Shown here: piece after piece, positions 8,438 through 17,019 of the stretch
How positions within the stretch are numbered: position 1 is the first letter of the stretch
How the letters are laid out: every line of letters begins with the position of its first letter
Assembly: GCA_015075185.1 (NCBI GenBank)
Contig: JABTUW010000002.1
Location: 1,116,001-1,180,000 of the forward strand
Reading direction: 5' to 3'
Length of the DNA stretch: 64,000 bases
DNA from: Anaerolineales bacterium
GTDB taxonomy: Bacteria > Chloroflexota > Anaerolineae > 4572-78 > J111
The notes under the pieces: model-generated
What the model was told of the DNA's origin: nothing
Databases searched by the model: none
Seen by the model: only the letters and a program-made list of their open reading frames with translations
Made by a program: the position numbers and the translations under genes

Positions 8438-11400
8438 ATGGATAATCGCCCAGTCATACCCCTGGAAATATCACCCGACCTGGCAGATACTTTAACCCAA
8501 ACTAATCAAACCATTACCGATATTGTGGATGATGACGTGGCTATTGTTACCTGGCTGGTTGAACCAGATGGCAGCCTGGCGGTGTGCGCCCAGGCTAACG
8601 CTGGCGATAAAGTAGGTGAGGCGCTGCACCTACTAGCTAACACCGATGATTTTGCGATGACTTGTTTTACCACTGCTGCCCTTCAGGAGCGGGATGACCT
8701 TTCTGCTGCTCAAGACTTTGTAGCCAAAGCCTATGCTCGCACCCGCGATTGGCGTTCCGGGCGAGCGTATCCCCTGCAAACCAAAGAAGCTCGCTATGGT
8801 GCGCTGGCGGTTTATAGTATTGGCCGGCAGGGGTTGACCCGCCGAGCGCAGCGCCAGATTGAGGCAATGATCAACTTAATCCCCAGCGCCCTGGAAAGTC
8901 ATTATCAGACGTATATTCTCGTTAGGCTCAATCAATTATCCCAAACCCTCACGACCTTGACTCCGGACTCAGCGAACAGTTACCGGGACCTATTGCAAAC
9001 AGTAGTAAATTATGCATTAGGAGTATTGCGGGCGGATACGGTGTCTCTTTATGAATATGACCAGGGAGAAAAAAGTTTTTTGTTACCGGCAATCCATGCT
9101 GGAAAACACTTTCACTTAGCTACTGCGCCAGAAATTCGCAAATCTGACTCGATGTATAGTTTGATCGAATTTGGAGAACCGCGCTATGTCAAATTCGCTC
9201 ATTCTTCTTTCTTGGCAGAAGAACGTGAAGTTGAATATGAAAATTACCCAAAAGAACGTTATGTTATTCGGGAACAAATAGAGTCTACCGCTATTTTGCC
9301 TCTTCAAGTTGAGCAACAAAAAACAGGCTTGTTGTTCATCAGTTATCGTACCCCTCAAGCTTTTTCGGCACAGCAGAGGGGGGTAATTGAGGCATTTGCA
9401 GCCCAGGTGGCTACGGTCGTTCTAAATGCGCGATTGTATAGAAATATTACCGAACAGGCCAAACAACTAGATAAGATACGCGAAATCACTGGAGTTATTC
9501 ACGAAGAACTGGATATCCAGGTTACCCTGGATGAAGCTGTAAAGCAATTAGCTCAACTCTTCAATGTGCCACAATCGGCCCTGGTTTTGTTTAATGAAGA
9601 TAATGAAACCTCCAGACTCGCCGCCGAGTATATCTCGCCTGATTGTCAGGAATGTATATCTGCCAAAGAATTGGCTACCGTAATCCCCCTAAAAGGCAAC
9701 CAATCTATTGAATGGATGAAACATGAGAAACGACCGCTGCGTGTGACCGATGCTCAAAATGATCCCATTCTGGCACCTGTACATAAAGTAATGAGGGACA
9801 GGCATACCGTCTCGATTATGATTGTACCCCTGATCAGTCGAACAGGAGATGTATTTGGCACCATTGGCCTCGATGTTGTCGGTGAAAAGCGAGAATTTAC
9901 CGAGGAAGAGGCCAACCTGGCCCAACTGGTCGCTAACCAGATTGCTATCGCCTACGAGAATGCTGCCTTGTATGAAAAACGAGAAGATTTGGCCCGTCAA
10001 CTTGAAAGAAAAGTGGACAACTTAAATGCCCTAAATGATATAGGACAAAAACTTAGTTCACTTGTAGAGGCAACAGAAGAAGATATTATCGATTCCATCC
10101 GTGATCAAGCTAACGAGGTCGCACCTGGTCAGAACATCTACATTGCGCTTTACAACCATAAAACAGATGAAATTAGCTTCCCGTTGTATCAGGAAGAAAA
10201 AGCCGGAGAGGTTACTAGAAAAGATATTCCATCTCGTGGTTTAAATCGTGAAAAGTTAGGGAAAACCGAGGAAATTATGCTAACCGGCGAATCCTTACTG
10301 CACAAAACCAGACATGAATCAATAGATTGGTACAGCAAGCCTAACCATCAGGAATTCGTTGGCGATATGCCGGCTTCCTGGTTAGGGGTGCCGATGGTTG
10401 TTGCCGGTAAGGTTATGGGCGTTATTGCCGTCTACCATATGGAGCAAGAATATTACTATGATGAGTCTGACCTGGATATTTTCACCACTCTGGCCAGTCA
10501 GGCGGCTATTGCCCTCCAAAATGCCAGGCTTTACCGGCGAGCCGCCGATGCTATTCATAACTTGCAGGAAATTGGACAACACTTAACTACCCAGGTTAAT
10601 ATCTCAAAAGAAAAAGTTCAGGAAATTCTACATGATGCAGCTCATCAAATCACTCAAGCGGATGGTGTTTACATTGCCTGGTATAACGGCCCCACCAAAG
10701 AAATTACCGGCCAATTGTGCCAGTCGGGGGAGCATCATAAATCACTGACTTCTCGGACCCTTGACGAAAACAACCAGGATAGAACCGAATGGGTAATATT
10801 AAACAGGCACCCGTTACTGCATCGCACCAAGCAAGAAGTAGAAGATTGGTATAATGAGGCTCCCAACCGATGTGATTTTAACAAAGAAGCCATTGGCTCT
10901 ACTTTTGTGGTGCCGATTATTATAGAAAATCAGGCGGTGGGGGCCTTGGGGATTTTTGATACCAAACGTGAGTACATATTCGATGAGCTACACGTGGAGA
11001 TATTAGAAACGATTGCCAGCCAGGTGGCGATTGCCCTCAATAATGCTACCCTATATGATCGGATTGCCGCAAATTTGAGTGTCACTACCCTCGGAACTGC
11101 TATGGCGGCTTTACAGCATCGTATCAGCAATACACTCAATATTATTCCCCCAAGCATCAAGCGTTTACGAAGCCGAGTTGACTTGCAAGATAATACCATT
11201 CGTGAGACTCTTGAGATCATTGACCGGAATGTTGAGTATGTCAATGATATGGTCATTCGCGTTCAAGAGTTACTACAGAACGTAAATAAACAACCGATTG
11301 ACATCAATGCATTACTGGCTGATATAATCGGCAAAGTTCAAGATTCACAACCAGAAACCATCCGTACCTCTATTGAGGTAATTCCAAAATTCGATGAGGC

Positions 11401-11761
11401 AATCCCATATATTGAAATATCAGTTAGTCAGATTGCGGAAGTTATCCGAAACTTGGTTGAAAATGCTTACAAAGTAATGCCCAGTGGTGGACAATTGACA
11501 GTTTCTAGTCGTTACATTAGTCAGCAGGTCCATATCTGGGTGCAAGATACTGGTTCGGGTATTCCACCAAATATCAAGGAAAAATTATTCAGGAAGCCGG
11601 TACCCTCCAAAGAGCCCGGCGGAGGGAGTGGTTTGGGACTTTGGTTGAGTCATTTGATATTGCAAACCATTGGCGGTTCGATTAAAATGGAGCGCACCGG
11701 TGAAACTGGGACAATATTTCTGGTCACAATTCCGGGGCCGCAGTCAGGAGGAGAGACATGA
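8438..11761 (+). CDS. Multi-GAF soluble sensor histidine kinase
   Basis: 1107 residues without membrane segments, so a cytoplasmic sensor. After a poorly recognised N-terminal region (1-170) come about four GAF-like modules (roughly 180-335, 345-510, 525-700 and 705-870), recognisable by repeated endings such as VANQIAIAYENAALY and LASQAAIALQNARLY. The dimerisation helix carries the putative phospho-His894 in LQHRISNTL. The ATPase domain (985-1105) has an N-box around NLVENAYKVMP, a G1 box DTGSGIP and a G2 box GGGSGLGLWLS. It starts 15 bases after the AlaRS-like stop with AAAGGAG, and its stop overlaps the next start (ATGA). It likely phosphorylates the downstream receivers. Confidence 0.92.
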   Translation: MDNRPVIPLEISPDLADTLTQTNQTITDIVDDDVAIVTWLVEPDGSLAVCAQANAGDKVGEALHLLANTDDFAMTCFTTAALQERDDLSAAQDFVAKAYARTRDWRSGRAYPLQTKEARYGALAVYSIGRQGLTRRAQRQIEAMINLIPSALESHYQTYILVRLNQLSQTLTTLTPDSANSYRDLLQTVVNYALGVLRADTVSLYEYDQGEKSFLLPAIHAGKHFHLATAPEIRKSDSMYSLIEFGEPRYVKFAHSSFLAEEREVEYENYPKERYVIREQIESTAILPLQVEQQKTGLLFISYRTPQAFSAQQRGVIEAFAAQVATVVLNARLYRNITEQAKQLDKIREITGVIHEELDIQVTLDEAVKQLAQLFNVPQSALVLFNEDNETSRLAAEYISPDCQECISAKELATVIPLKGNQSIEWMKHEKRPLRVTDAQNDPILAPVHKVMRDRHTVSIMIVPLISRTGDVFGTIGLDVVGEKREFTEEEANLAQLVANQIAIAYENAALYEKREDLARQLERKVDNLNALNDIGQKLSSLVEATEEDIIDSIRDQANEVAPGQNIYIALYNHKTDEISFPLYQEEKAGEVTRKDIPSRGLNREKLGKTEEIMLTGESLLHKTRHESIDWYSKPNHQEFVGDMPASWLGVPMVVAGKVMGVIAVYHMEQEYYYDESDLDIFTTLASQAAIALQNARLYRRAADAIHNLQEIGQHLTTQVNISKEKVQEILHDAAHQITQADGVYIAWYNGPTKEITGQLCQSGEHHKSLTSRTLDENNQDRTEWVILNRHPLLHRTKQEVEDWYNEAPNRCDFNKEAIGSTFVVPIIIENQAVGALGIFDTKREYIFDELHVEILETIASQVAIALNNATLYDRIAANLSVTTLGTAMAALQHRISNTLNIIPPSIKRLRSRVDLQDNTIRETLEIIDRNVEYVNDMVIRVQELLQNVNKQPIDINALLADIIGKVQDSQPETIRTSIEVIPKFDEAIPYIEISVSQIAEVIRNLVENAYKVMPSGGQLTVSSRYISQQVHIWVQDTGSGIPPNIKEKLFRKPVPSKEPGGGSGLGLWLSHLILQTIGGSIKMERTGETGTIFLVTIPGPQSGGET

Positions 11762-12111
11762 AGACTTTAAAAATCTTAGTGATTGATAACGAATCGCGTT
11801 GGGTAAATTTTTTAGAACAGCAGTTTCAAGTGATGTCTGTCCCAGATATTGCTTCGGCCTTGGCGCAGTTACGGTTAAAACCCTTTGACTTAATTATGGT
11901 CAGTTCTCGCCAATTGACGGCGCTAGAGTCGATTCGGCAGAGCCACCCCGAAATCCCGATTATCGTCATGACCGTTCAAGCCACCAGTCAGGAGGCGCGG
12001 GCGGCCTATCTTAAAGGTGCCCGACGTTACATGACCAAAACATTTGACGTCCAAGCCCTGTACCGCCAGATAGAAGATGTTGTGTTGGCTGAACCTAACC
12101 TGATAAACTGA
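11758..12111 (+). CDS. Receiver-like protein lacking the phospho-acceptor Asp
   Basis: A single receiver-fold protein of 117 residues. The order of strands and the conserved Thr/Lys region (IVMTV, then YMTKTF) are kept. The acidic pair is reduced to Asp10-Asn11, and the phospho-acceptor position is Ser49 in FDLIMVSSRQ, where receivers have Asp. It therefore should not accept phosphate in the usual way and may act as a constitutive or competing partner in the relay. It overlaps the kinase stop by four bases (ATGA) with AGGAGG upstream, so translation is coupled to the kinase. Confidence 0.85.
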   Translation: MKTLKILVIDNESRWVNFLEQQFQVMSVPDIASALAQLRLKPFDLIMVSSRQLTALESIRQSHPEIPIIVMTVQATSQEARAAYLKGARRYMTKTFDVQALYRQIEDVVLAEPNLIN

Positions 12112-12129
12112 TGATACAGGAGCAGTAAC

Positions 12130-12552
12130 GTGTCTAACAAGTCACCCAAGATTTTGGTTGTAGATGATCTACCCGACTGGCGAACAACCATTCAAGGTCT
12201 GCTTAACGATGAAGGGTATCAGCAAATAAAAGTGGCTGAATCACGGACTGCCGCTCTTAAGTTATTTGAGTCTGAAACATTTGATCTGGCAGTGTTGGAT
12301 ATGAGGTTGGATGAAACCGACGAAGGTAACACCGATGGCCTGACCTTGGCTCAGGAGATTCGTCAAACCTGGCCACAAACAAAGGTGATTATTCTGACCG
12401 GTTATGGGACCCCCGAAACCCAGGAACTCGCCTTGCAGCCAGATCGAAAGGGTCGCCAGTTAACCGAAGATTTTATCCCTAAAACCAAGTCGGTTGAGTT
12501 AATTGCAGCAGTCCAGCGCGTCCTTAAGCAATTGCCAAAATCTAATAATTGA
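12130..12552 (+). CDS. Single-domain response regulator
   Basis: A 140-residue receiver with no output domain. It has the acidic pair in LVVDDLPDW, phospho-acceptor Asp57 in LAVLDMRLDE, Thr in IILTGYG, and a late Lys in FIPKTK. The stretch after the Asp (RLDETDEGNTDG) is longer than in CheY and is shared with the next protein, so the two receivers are paralogues. GTG start with AGGAG seven bases upstream. It probably acts as a phosphate shuttle or competitor between the GAF kinase and the output receivers. Confidence 0.9.
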   Translation: MSNKSPKILVVDDLPDWRTTIQGLLNDEGYQQIKVAESRTAALKLFESETFDLAVLDMRLDETDEGNTDGLTLAQEIRQTWPQTKVIILTGYGTPETQELALQPDRKGRQLTEDFIPKTKSVELIAAVQRVLKQLPKSNN

Positions 12553-12580
12553 GATTGCACCCCAAGGTTGAGAATACCGA

Positions 12581-14173
12581 ATGGCTAAAGGTCGCATTTT
12601 GGTGGTTGATGACCTGCCCGACTGGCGAAATACATTGGTTGGTCTATTGTCGGATGAAGGATATGAGGTACGCCCGGCTTCCAGCAGTGCAGAAGCGCTG
12701 CAAGCTCTAGAAGCCGGGCGTTTTCATCTGGCTTTGCTGGATGTACGCCTGGATGAGACCGACGAGGATAACCGGGAAGGGCTACAGTTGATGCGCCAAC
12801 TCAAAACCCTTGACCCTACCATAGCCATCATCATCCTGACTGCTTATACCGACGTTAAGATCCTCGAAGAAGCCTTGCGCCCCGACCCCAGAACCGGTCA
12901 TTCTCCAGCCGTAGATTCTCTGCAAAAGAGTAATATTAACCAACAACTTATTGATAGTGTACAACGTGTCTTTCGAGACGAAGTCAAAATTGACTACCAC
13001 TTAACAATTGACCAGGCTGGAACCTCGCTGCCGCAACTGGCCGGGCAACTATATCGCTATCTGGAGCCGAAACGCCAACCCCATGAATGGATAGATGAAA
13101 TTGACGAACTGCTTCGCCGGCTATTCTTTGGGCTAGAGCAAATCCATATCCGGACTATTCGCACCGGGTATAGCAAAACCGTTGTTTTTGAAGTAGTACC
13201 CTGGTTTCAGCCGCAAGAACGCGGCGAATCCAGAATTGTTAAAATCGGTGGCCACCGGCTGGTAGAAGCAGAAATTCAGCAGCATAACCGCATCAAAGGC
13301 CGCATTGGCGGCAATCGCTTGCCAGAAACTCTGACCACCGCCAGAACCCGGTCTTTATCGGGTATTGTTTACACCTTCGTGGGGCTTGGTTCGGCGGAAG
13401 ACTTTGCAGCCTTTTTTCAACACTCCGATAGCGTCGCTATTGAAGCCGTTATCCAAAATCTGTTCCAGGAAACTTGCTTCCCCTGGCAGCGCCACACCCA
13501 AACAACTGTTCCTGATATAGACCTTTCCAATTTGTACATGCGCCATTTAGGGTTGAATGTAGACCATCTTAGTGCTTGTCTGGTTAAAACAATGGGAGGA
13601 CGACATCCTTTTTGCTCAGATGAACACGATGGGAACTATTTCTGGCTGGGCGATAATACTCGCCTGATCAATCCGGTAGCTTGGTTGCAGAATTACCAGC
13701 TAACAGCCTCTTCCCAAATCGGTCTGATTCACGGTGATCTGCATGGCTATAACGTGTTGGTTGACCGCCACCTGCAAACTTGGTTGATTGATTTTGCCGA
13801 TACCGGCGAGGGGCCGGCGCTGCTGGACTACGCCAAATTTGAAACGTTTATCCGTGTGTCGCTAGTCCAAAGTAACGACTGGCTACTCCTTTATACCTGG
13901 GAACATGCTCTGTTTAGCACTGATTTTCTGACCCCAACCCTGCCGCTTTTGTTGCAGAATGATGAAACCATTGTTAAAGCACATCATGCTGTAGCCATAG
14001 TGCGGCGCTTGGCCCTCCAAAATCGCCTGGCAGATATGCAGCGGGAATACTTAGTAGGATTGATGCTGAACGCCCTGAAACTGATAACTATTCTTGGCCT
14101 GCCACCAGCCCAGCGAGACCACGCCCTGATTACGGCGGCGGTCATTGCCGAACAACTCCAGCAAAATCTCTAA
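12581..14173 (+). CDS. Receiver domain fused to a kinase-like phosphotransferase
   Basis: 530 residues. Residues 1-130 are a receiver with Asp54 in LALLDVRLDE. Residues about 170-500 have a protein-kinase/APH-like fold: a beta-strand Lys in SRIVKIG, a likely helix-C Glu in VEAEIQQHN, the catalytic loop HGDLHGYNVLVD with Asp386, and the metal-binding Asp404 in IDFADTGEGP. All key catalytic residues are present, so it should be active on an unknown substrate. The closest match I recall is the kinase-like 'ternary complex associated' class predicted in bacterial conflict systems. It is encoded 28 bases after the single-domain receiver. Its stop TAA overlaps a possible ATG (TAATG), though the next gene more probably starts at 14200. 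Confidence 0.85.
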   Translation: MAKGRILVVDDLPDWRNTLVGLLSDEGYEVRPASSSAEALQALEAGRFHLALLDVRLDETDEDNREGLQLMRQLKTLDPTIAIIILTAYTDVKILEEALRPDPRTGHSPAVDSLQKSNINQQLIDSVQRVFRDEVKIDYHLTIDQAGTSLPQLAGQLYRYLEPKRQPHEWIDEIDELLRRLFFGLEQIHIRTIRTGYSKTVVFEVVPWFQPQERGESRIVKIGGHRLVEAEIQQHNRIKGRIGGNRLPETLTTARTRSLSGIVYTFVGLGSAEDFAAFFQHSDSVAIEAVIQNLFQETCFPWQRHTQTTVPDIDLSNLYMRHLGLNVDHLSACLVKTMGGRHPFCSDEHDGNYFWLGDNTRLINPVAWLQNYQLTASSQIGLIHGDLHGYNVLVDRHLQTWLIDFADTGEGPALLDYAKFETFIRVSLVQSNDWLLLYTWEHALFSTDFLTPTLPLLLQNDETIVKAHHAVAIVRRLALQNRLADMQREYLVGLMLNALKLITILGLPPAQRDHALITAAVIAEQLQQNL

Positions 14174-14199
14174 TGAATGAAGGGAGCAGGAAGGAATTG

Positions 14200-15702
14200 A
14201 TGTCTACTATCCTGGTTGTAGATGATGAACCCGACGTGCGCCACGCCATCAGTGGTATTCTAACCGATGCCGGGCACCAGGTTACGGCTGTAGCCAATGA
14301 AGCCGAAGCGATGGCTGCGGTTATGCAAGCTAAGGTTAATTATGTCGTTGTGGATGTGCGCTTACATGACGCTGGTGAGGATGATGAAAGCGGCCTGAGC
14401 CTGGCTCTGGCGCTCCAGCGACTGAAGCCGGCCATCCAGATTATTTTACTCACCCGTTATGTTAAAGCCAACCAGGTTGTCCGCGCCACCCGTTATTATG
14501 GTGTGGTTGATTTTATCGAAAAGACGGGCGATTGGGGAGATAGAATTCTTGGCGCCATCGCAGCGGGGCAGCCCTCGCCGTCTACAAGCACTACTGCATC
14601 GCGCACTCAATATTTCACCTCCCACACGGACAACACTCGTCTGTACCTGTCGCTGATTGAAAACCAGGCGATGTTGGTTCGGGCGCATGGCCGGTTTGTG
14701 CGGGGTGAGCGCACCCAAAAAGTATTGCGGTTGGATTTAGATCGTTACATTAGAAAGACCGAGCAGTCCCGCACCGTCTCTGACGATGAGCGTCATTTTC
14801 AAGTGAAAGACATTGGCTTAAGCCTGTGGCACGATTTGTTTGTGGAACACTCTGAAATCAGTAGCATGTATCAGCGAGCTTATCCGCCGGACACCCCGCA
14901 GCAGTTGTCTATCATCTTTGAAACGACCCGCGATTACCTGCAACTGCCGTTGGAGTTCACCTTTTTAGAATTGGACAGCGAATTTTTGGTGTTACAGCAT
15001 CCTACCACCCGCTTTATAACCAACGTTACACCTCGACGGCCGGCTATTTCACCGGGGTTTCTGGCAGCCGCCGATACGCTGCGGGTATTAATTATTGCCT
15101 CTAATACCACTCCGTCCATCGAGGCCGTAGACCGGGAAGCCAAAGACCTGGCCCATTTTTTCCGCACCCAGGAATTCATTCCGGCCGAGGTGAAACTGCT
15201 GCTGACCAAAGAGGCCACCTATGACCGGGTGCGTCGGGAATTGCAGCGGCCAGATTATGACATTATTCATTATGCCGGTCATGGCACATTCAATAGCAAG
15301 ATGCCAGGACAGAGCAAACTTTACTTTTGGAGTCAATCCAATCGTCAGGGCGAGGAAAAGGAAATGTCGGCGGAGGAACTAAAAGTACTGCTAGGTGACT
15401 CGACGGCCCGACTGGTGTACTTAAACAGTTGCTACGGCGCAGCGGCGGCCGGTAAAATCTTGCTACTGGATGATGATTTTTTAGGGTTGGCCGATGCAGC
15501 CGTGATGGCGGGTGTGCCATCGGTGCTTAGCTTTCGTTGGTCGGTGTTTGATGAGTCGGCGCGGCAGCTGGCCCTGGCTTTCTATCGTTCACTGCTTAGC
15601 CAGGGCCGACCTGGGCTGGCCCTGCTCCATGCCCGCCGCGCACTGGCTACCCATCGCAATGACCCGGCCTGGCTTTCACCCATATTGATTCATCAGGAGT
15701 AG
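14200..15702 (+). CDS. Receiver domain fused to a CHAT-family protease
   Basis: 500 residues. Residues 1-125 are a receiver with Asp52 in VVVDVRLHD and Lys in FIEKTGD. A linker region of about 170 residues follows. Residues about 300-500 are a CHAT (caspase-like) peptidase with the dyad His361 in HYAGHG and Cys411 in LNSCYGA, followed by ALLHARRAL. Both catalytic residues are intact. Phosphorylation of the receiver probably controls proteolysis. The start at 14200 is chosen because AGGAAGG lies five bases upstream and it places the receiver core in register; an in-frame ATG at 14173 overlaps the previous stop. Substrate unknown; the adjacent Trypco1 protein is a candidate partner. Confidence 0.92.
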   Translation: MSTILVVDDEPDVRHAISGILTDAGHQVTAVANEAEAMAAVMQAKVNYVVVDVRLHDAGEDDESGLSLALALQRLKPAIQIILLTRYVKANQVVRATRYYGVVDFIEKTGDWGDRILGAIAAGQPSPSTSTTASRTQYFTSHTDNTRLYLSLIENQAMLVRAHGRFVRGERTQKVLRLDLDRYIRKTEQSRTVSDDERHFQVKDIGLSLWHDLFVEHSEISSMYQRAYPPDTPQQLSIIFETTRDYLQLPLEFTFLELDSEFLVLQHPTTRFITNVTPRRPAISPGFLAAADTLRVLIIASNTTPSIEAVDREAKDLAHFFRTQEFIPAEVKLLLTKEATYDRVRRELQRPDYDIIHYAGHGTFNSKMPGQSKLYFWSQSNRQGEEKEMSAEELKVLLGDSTARLVYLNSCYGAAAAGKILLLDDDFLGLADAAVMAGVPSVLSFRWSVFDESARQLALAFYRSLLSQGRPGLALLHARRALATHRNDPAWLSPILIHQE

Positions 15703-15706
15703 AAGT

Positions 15707-16051
15707 ATGTCAACTTATGTCGAGTATCTATTAGAGGATGGTACTACGGTCTTAATCGAAACTGATACTGCCTCAATCAGCGGCGTCAAGCCGGCCAGTC
15801 GCGATAAAACTGGCGAAGTGGTGGCTGCTGCCACTCGTAAATTTGAAGAGGCTTTTACGGCGGTTAAAAAGTCGGCGGTGGTGCTGCGCCGCCAGTTTGA
15901 GGAGATGCGTGCCGACGAGGTGGAAGTAGTTTTTGGTCTCAAGGCCGTCGGCGAGGCTGGGAACTTTGCCATAGGCAAGGCGGGAGCTGAGGCTAATTAC
16001 ACCGTTACCCTCAAGTGGAAAAATCGGCCGGATGCCACAACCGGTAGTTAA
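15707..16051 (+). CDS. Trypco1 / CU044_2847-family small protein
   Basis: 114 residues. It begins with a small beta-rich region (YVEYLLEDGTTVLIETD), followed by an alpha-helical segment with FEEAFTAVKKSAVVL, then the family signature around ADEVEVVFGLKAVGEAG and a final AEANYTVTLKWK strand. This matches the Trypco1 (trypsin-co-occurring) family, which in my recollection occurs next to trypsin-like or CHAT proteases and NTPase switches in predicted conflict systems. It follows the CHAT gene by four bases with AGGAG upstream. Its role is unknown; substrate, inhibitor or adaptor of the protease are possible. It is the last gene of the operon. Confidence 0.85.
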   Translation: MSTYVEYLLEDGTTVLIETDTASISGVKPASRDKTGEVVAAATRKFEEAFTAVKKSAVVLRRQFEEMRADEVEVVFGLKAVGEAGNFAIGKAGAEANYTVTLKWKNRPDATTGS

Positions 16052-16058
16052 GGCCACT

Positions 16059-17009
16059 TTACCCTAATGGTTGAAAGCCGCGCCAGTGGGCCAGCATTTC
16101 CTGCAAGCCCTGCTCTAAATTAAATTGCGGTTGAAAGCCCAGCCCCATCAATTTACTTGAGTCAATCTCAAAGCTTACCGCAGTCAGAATATCCTGATCG
16201 GTGTACCGGACCGATGCGCCCGGTGCAAGCGTCTGCAAGGTCTGGACGATTTCGTTGACGGTTGGGTTCATTGTGACCGCATTGATGATCTGCCCTTCGG
16301 TACGGGAGTCGGCCAGGGCCAGGCGCAGAACGGTAGAAGCGTCGCGTACGTGAATCAGCGGGCGAACCTGGTCGCCGCTGCCGTGGATCACCATCGGCTT
16401 GCCTACCCCGACCAGGTAGGTTAGCTGGCCGGCCACGGCGTCGAAGCGCATAGCTGGAGCGTAGCCAAAGGTAGTGCCCAGGCGCAGAACAGTCACGCCC
16501 AGCCCGCGCTGGCCTCCTTGCAGCACTTCCTCCTCACCCCGATGTTTGGCAATGGCATACGGCCCGATGGGATGGCAGGTGTCGCCCTCGCGGAAAGGGC
16601 CACCCGGCCCGTAGACGCTGGAAGAACTGGCGTAAACCAGCCGAGGAACGCCGCTGTTGACCGCTGTATCCGCCACCGCCGCCGTGCCCCAGTGGTTGAC
16701 CTGTTCCGTCCACTCCGGGTGGTCAAAACTGAGGGGGGTCCGTACCAGCGCCGCCAGGTGAAACACAACGCTGACGCCGCGCATAGCCCGTTCGAGGTTG
16801 AGCCGGTCCAGAATATCCCCATTGACAAATTCAAAGCGCCCCTCGGCGGGCAGATCCATTAAGCCGCAGAAATGCTGCCGGTGTAGATTGTCGTAAATGC
16901 GGATCGTCCAGCCGGTTAAAGCCGGGTCGGTGGCCAGATCACGGATCAGTTGTGAGCCGATATAGCCGGCTCCGCCGGTTACCAAAATAATACCGGATTG
17001 GTTAGTCAT
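16059..17009 (-). CDS. NAD-dependent epimerase/dehydratase (extended SDR)
   Basis: A 316-residue sugar-nucleotide-type SDR. The Rossmann motif is at the N-terminus (VTGGAGYIGS), followed by the catalytic serine region YASSSSVYG and the Tyr/Lys pair in PYAIAKHRGE. Its length suits UDP-glucose 4-epimerase or related enzymes; the substrate is not determinable. AGGAG precedes the ATG. The gene is convergent with the Trypco1 gene (7-base gap) and follows the APS-reductase-like gene by 10 bases, suggesting one minus-strand transcript. Confidence 0.85.
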   Translation of the reverse strand: MTNQSGIILVTGGAGYIGSQLIRDLATDPALTGWTIRIYDNLHRQHFCGLMDLPAEGRFEFVNGDILDRLNLERAMRGVSVVFHLAALVRTPLSFDHPEWTEQVNHWGTAAVADTAVNSGVPRLVYASSSSVYGPGGPFREGDTCHPIGPYAIAKHRGEEEVLQGGQRGLGVTVLRLGTTFGYAPAMRFDAVAGQLTYLVGVGKPMVIHGSGDQVRPLIHVRDASTVLRLALADSRTEGQIINAVTMNPTVNEIVQTLQTLAPGASVRYTDQDILTAVSFEIDSSKLMGLGFQPQFNLEQGLQEMLAHWRGFQPLG

Positions 17010-17019
17010 AATTTTTCTC

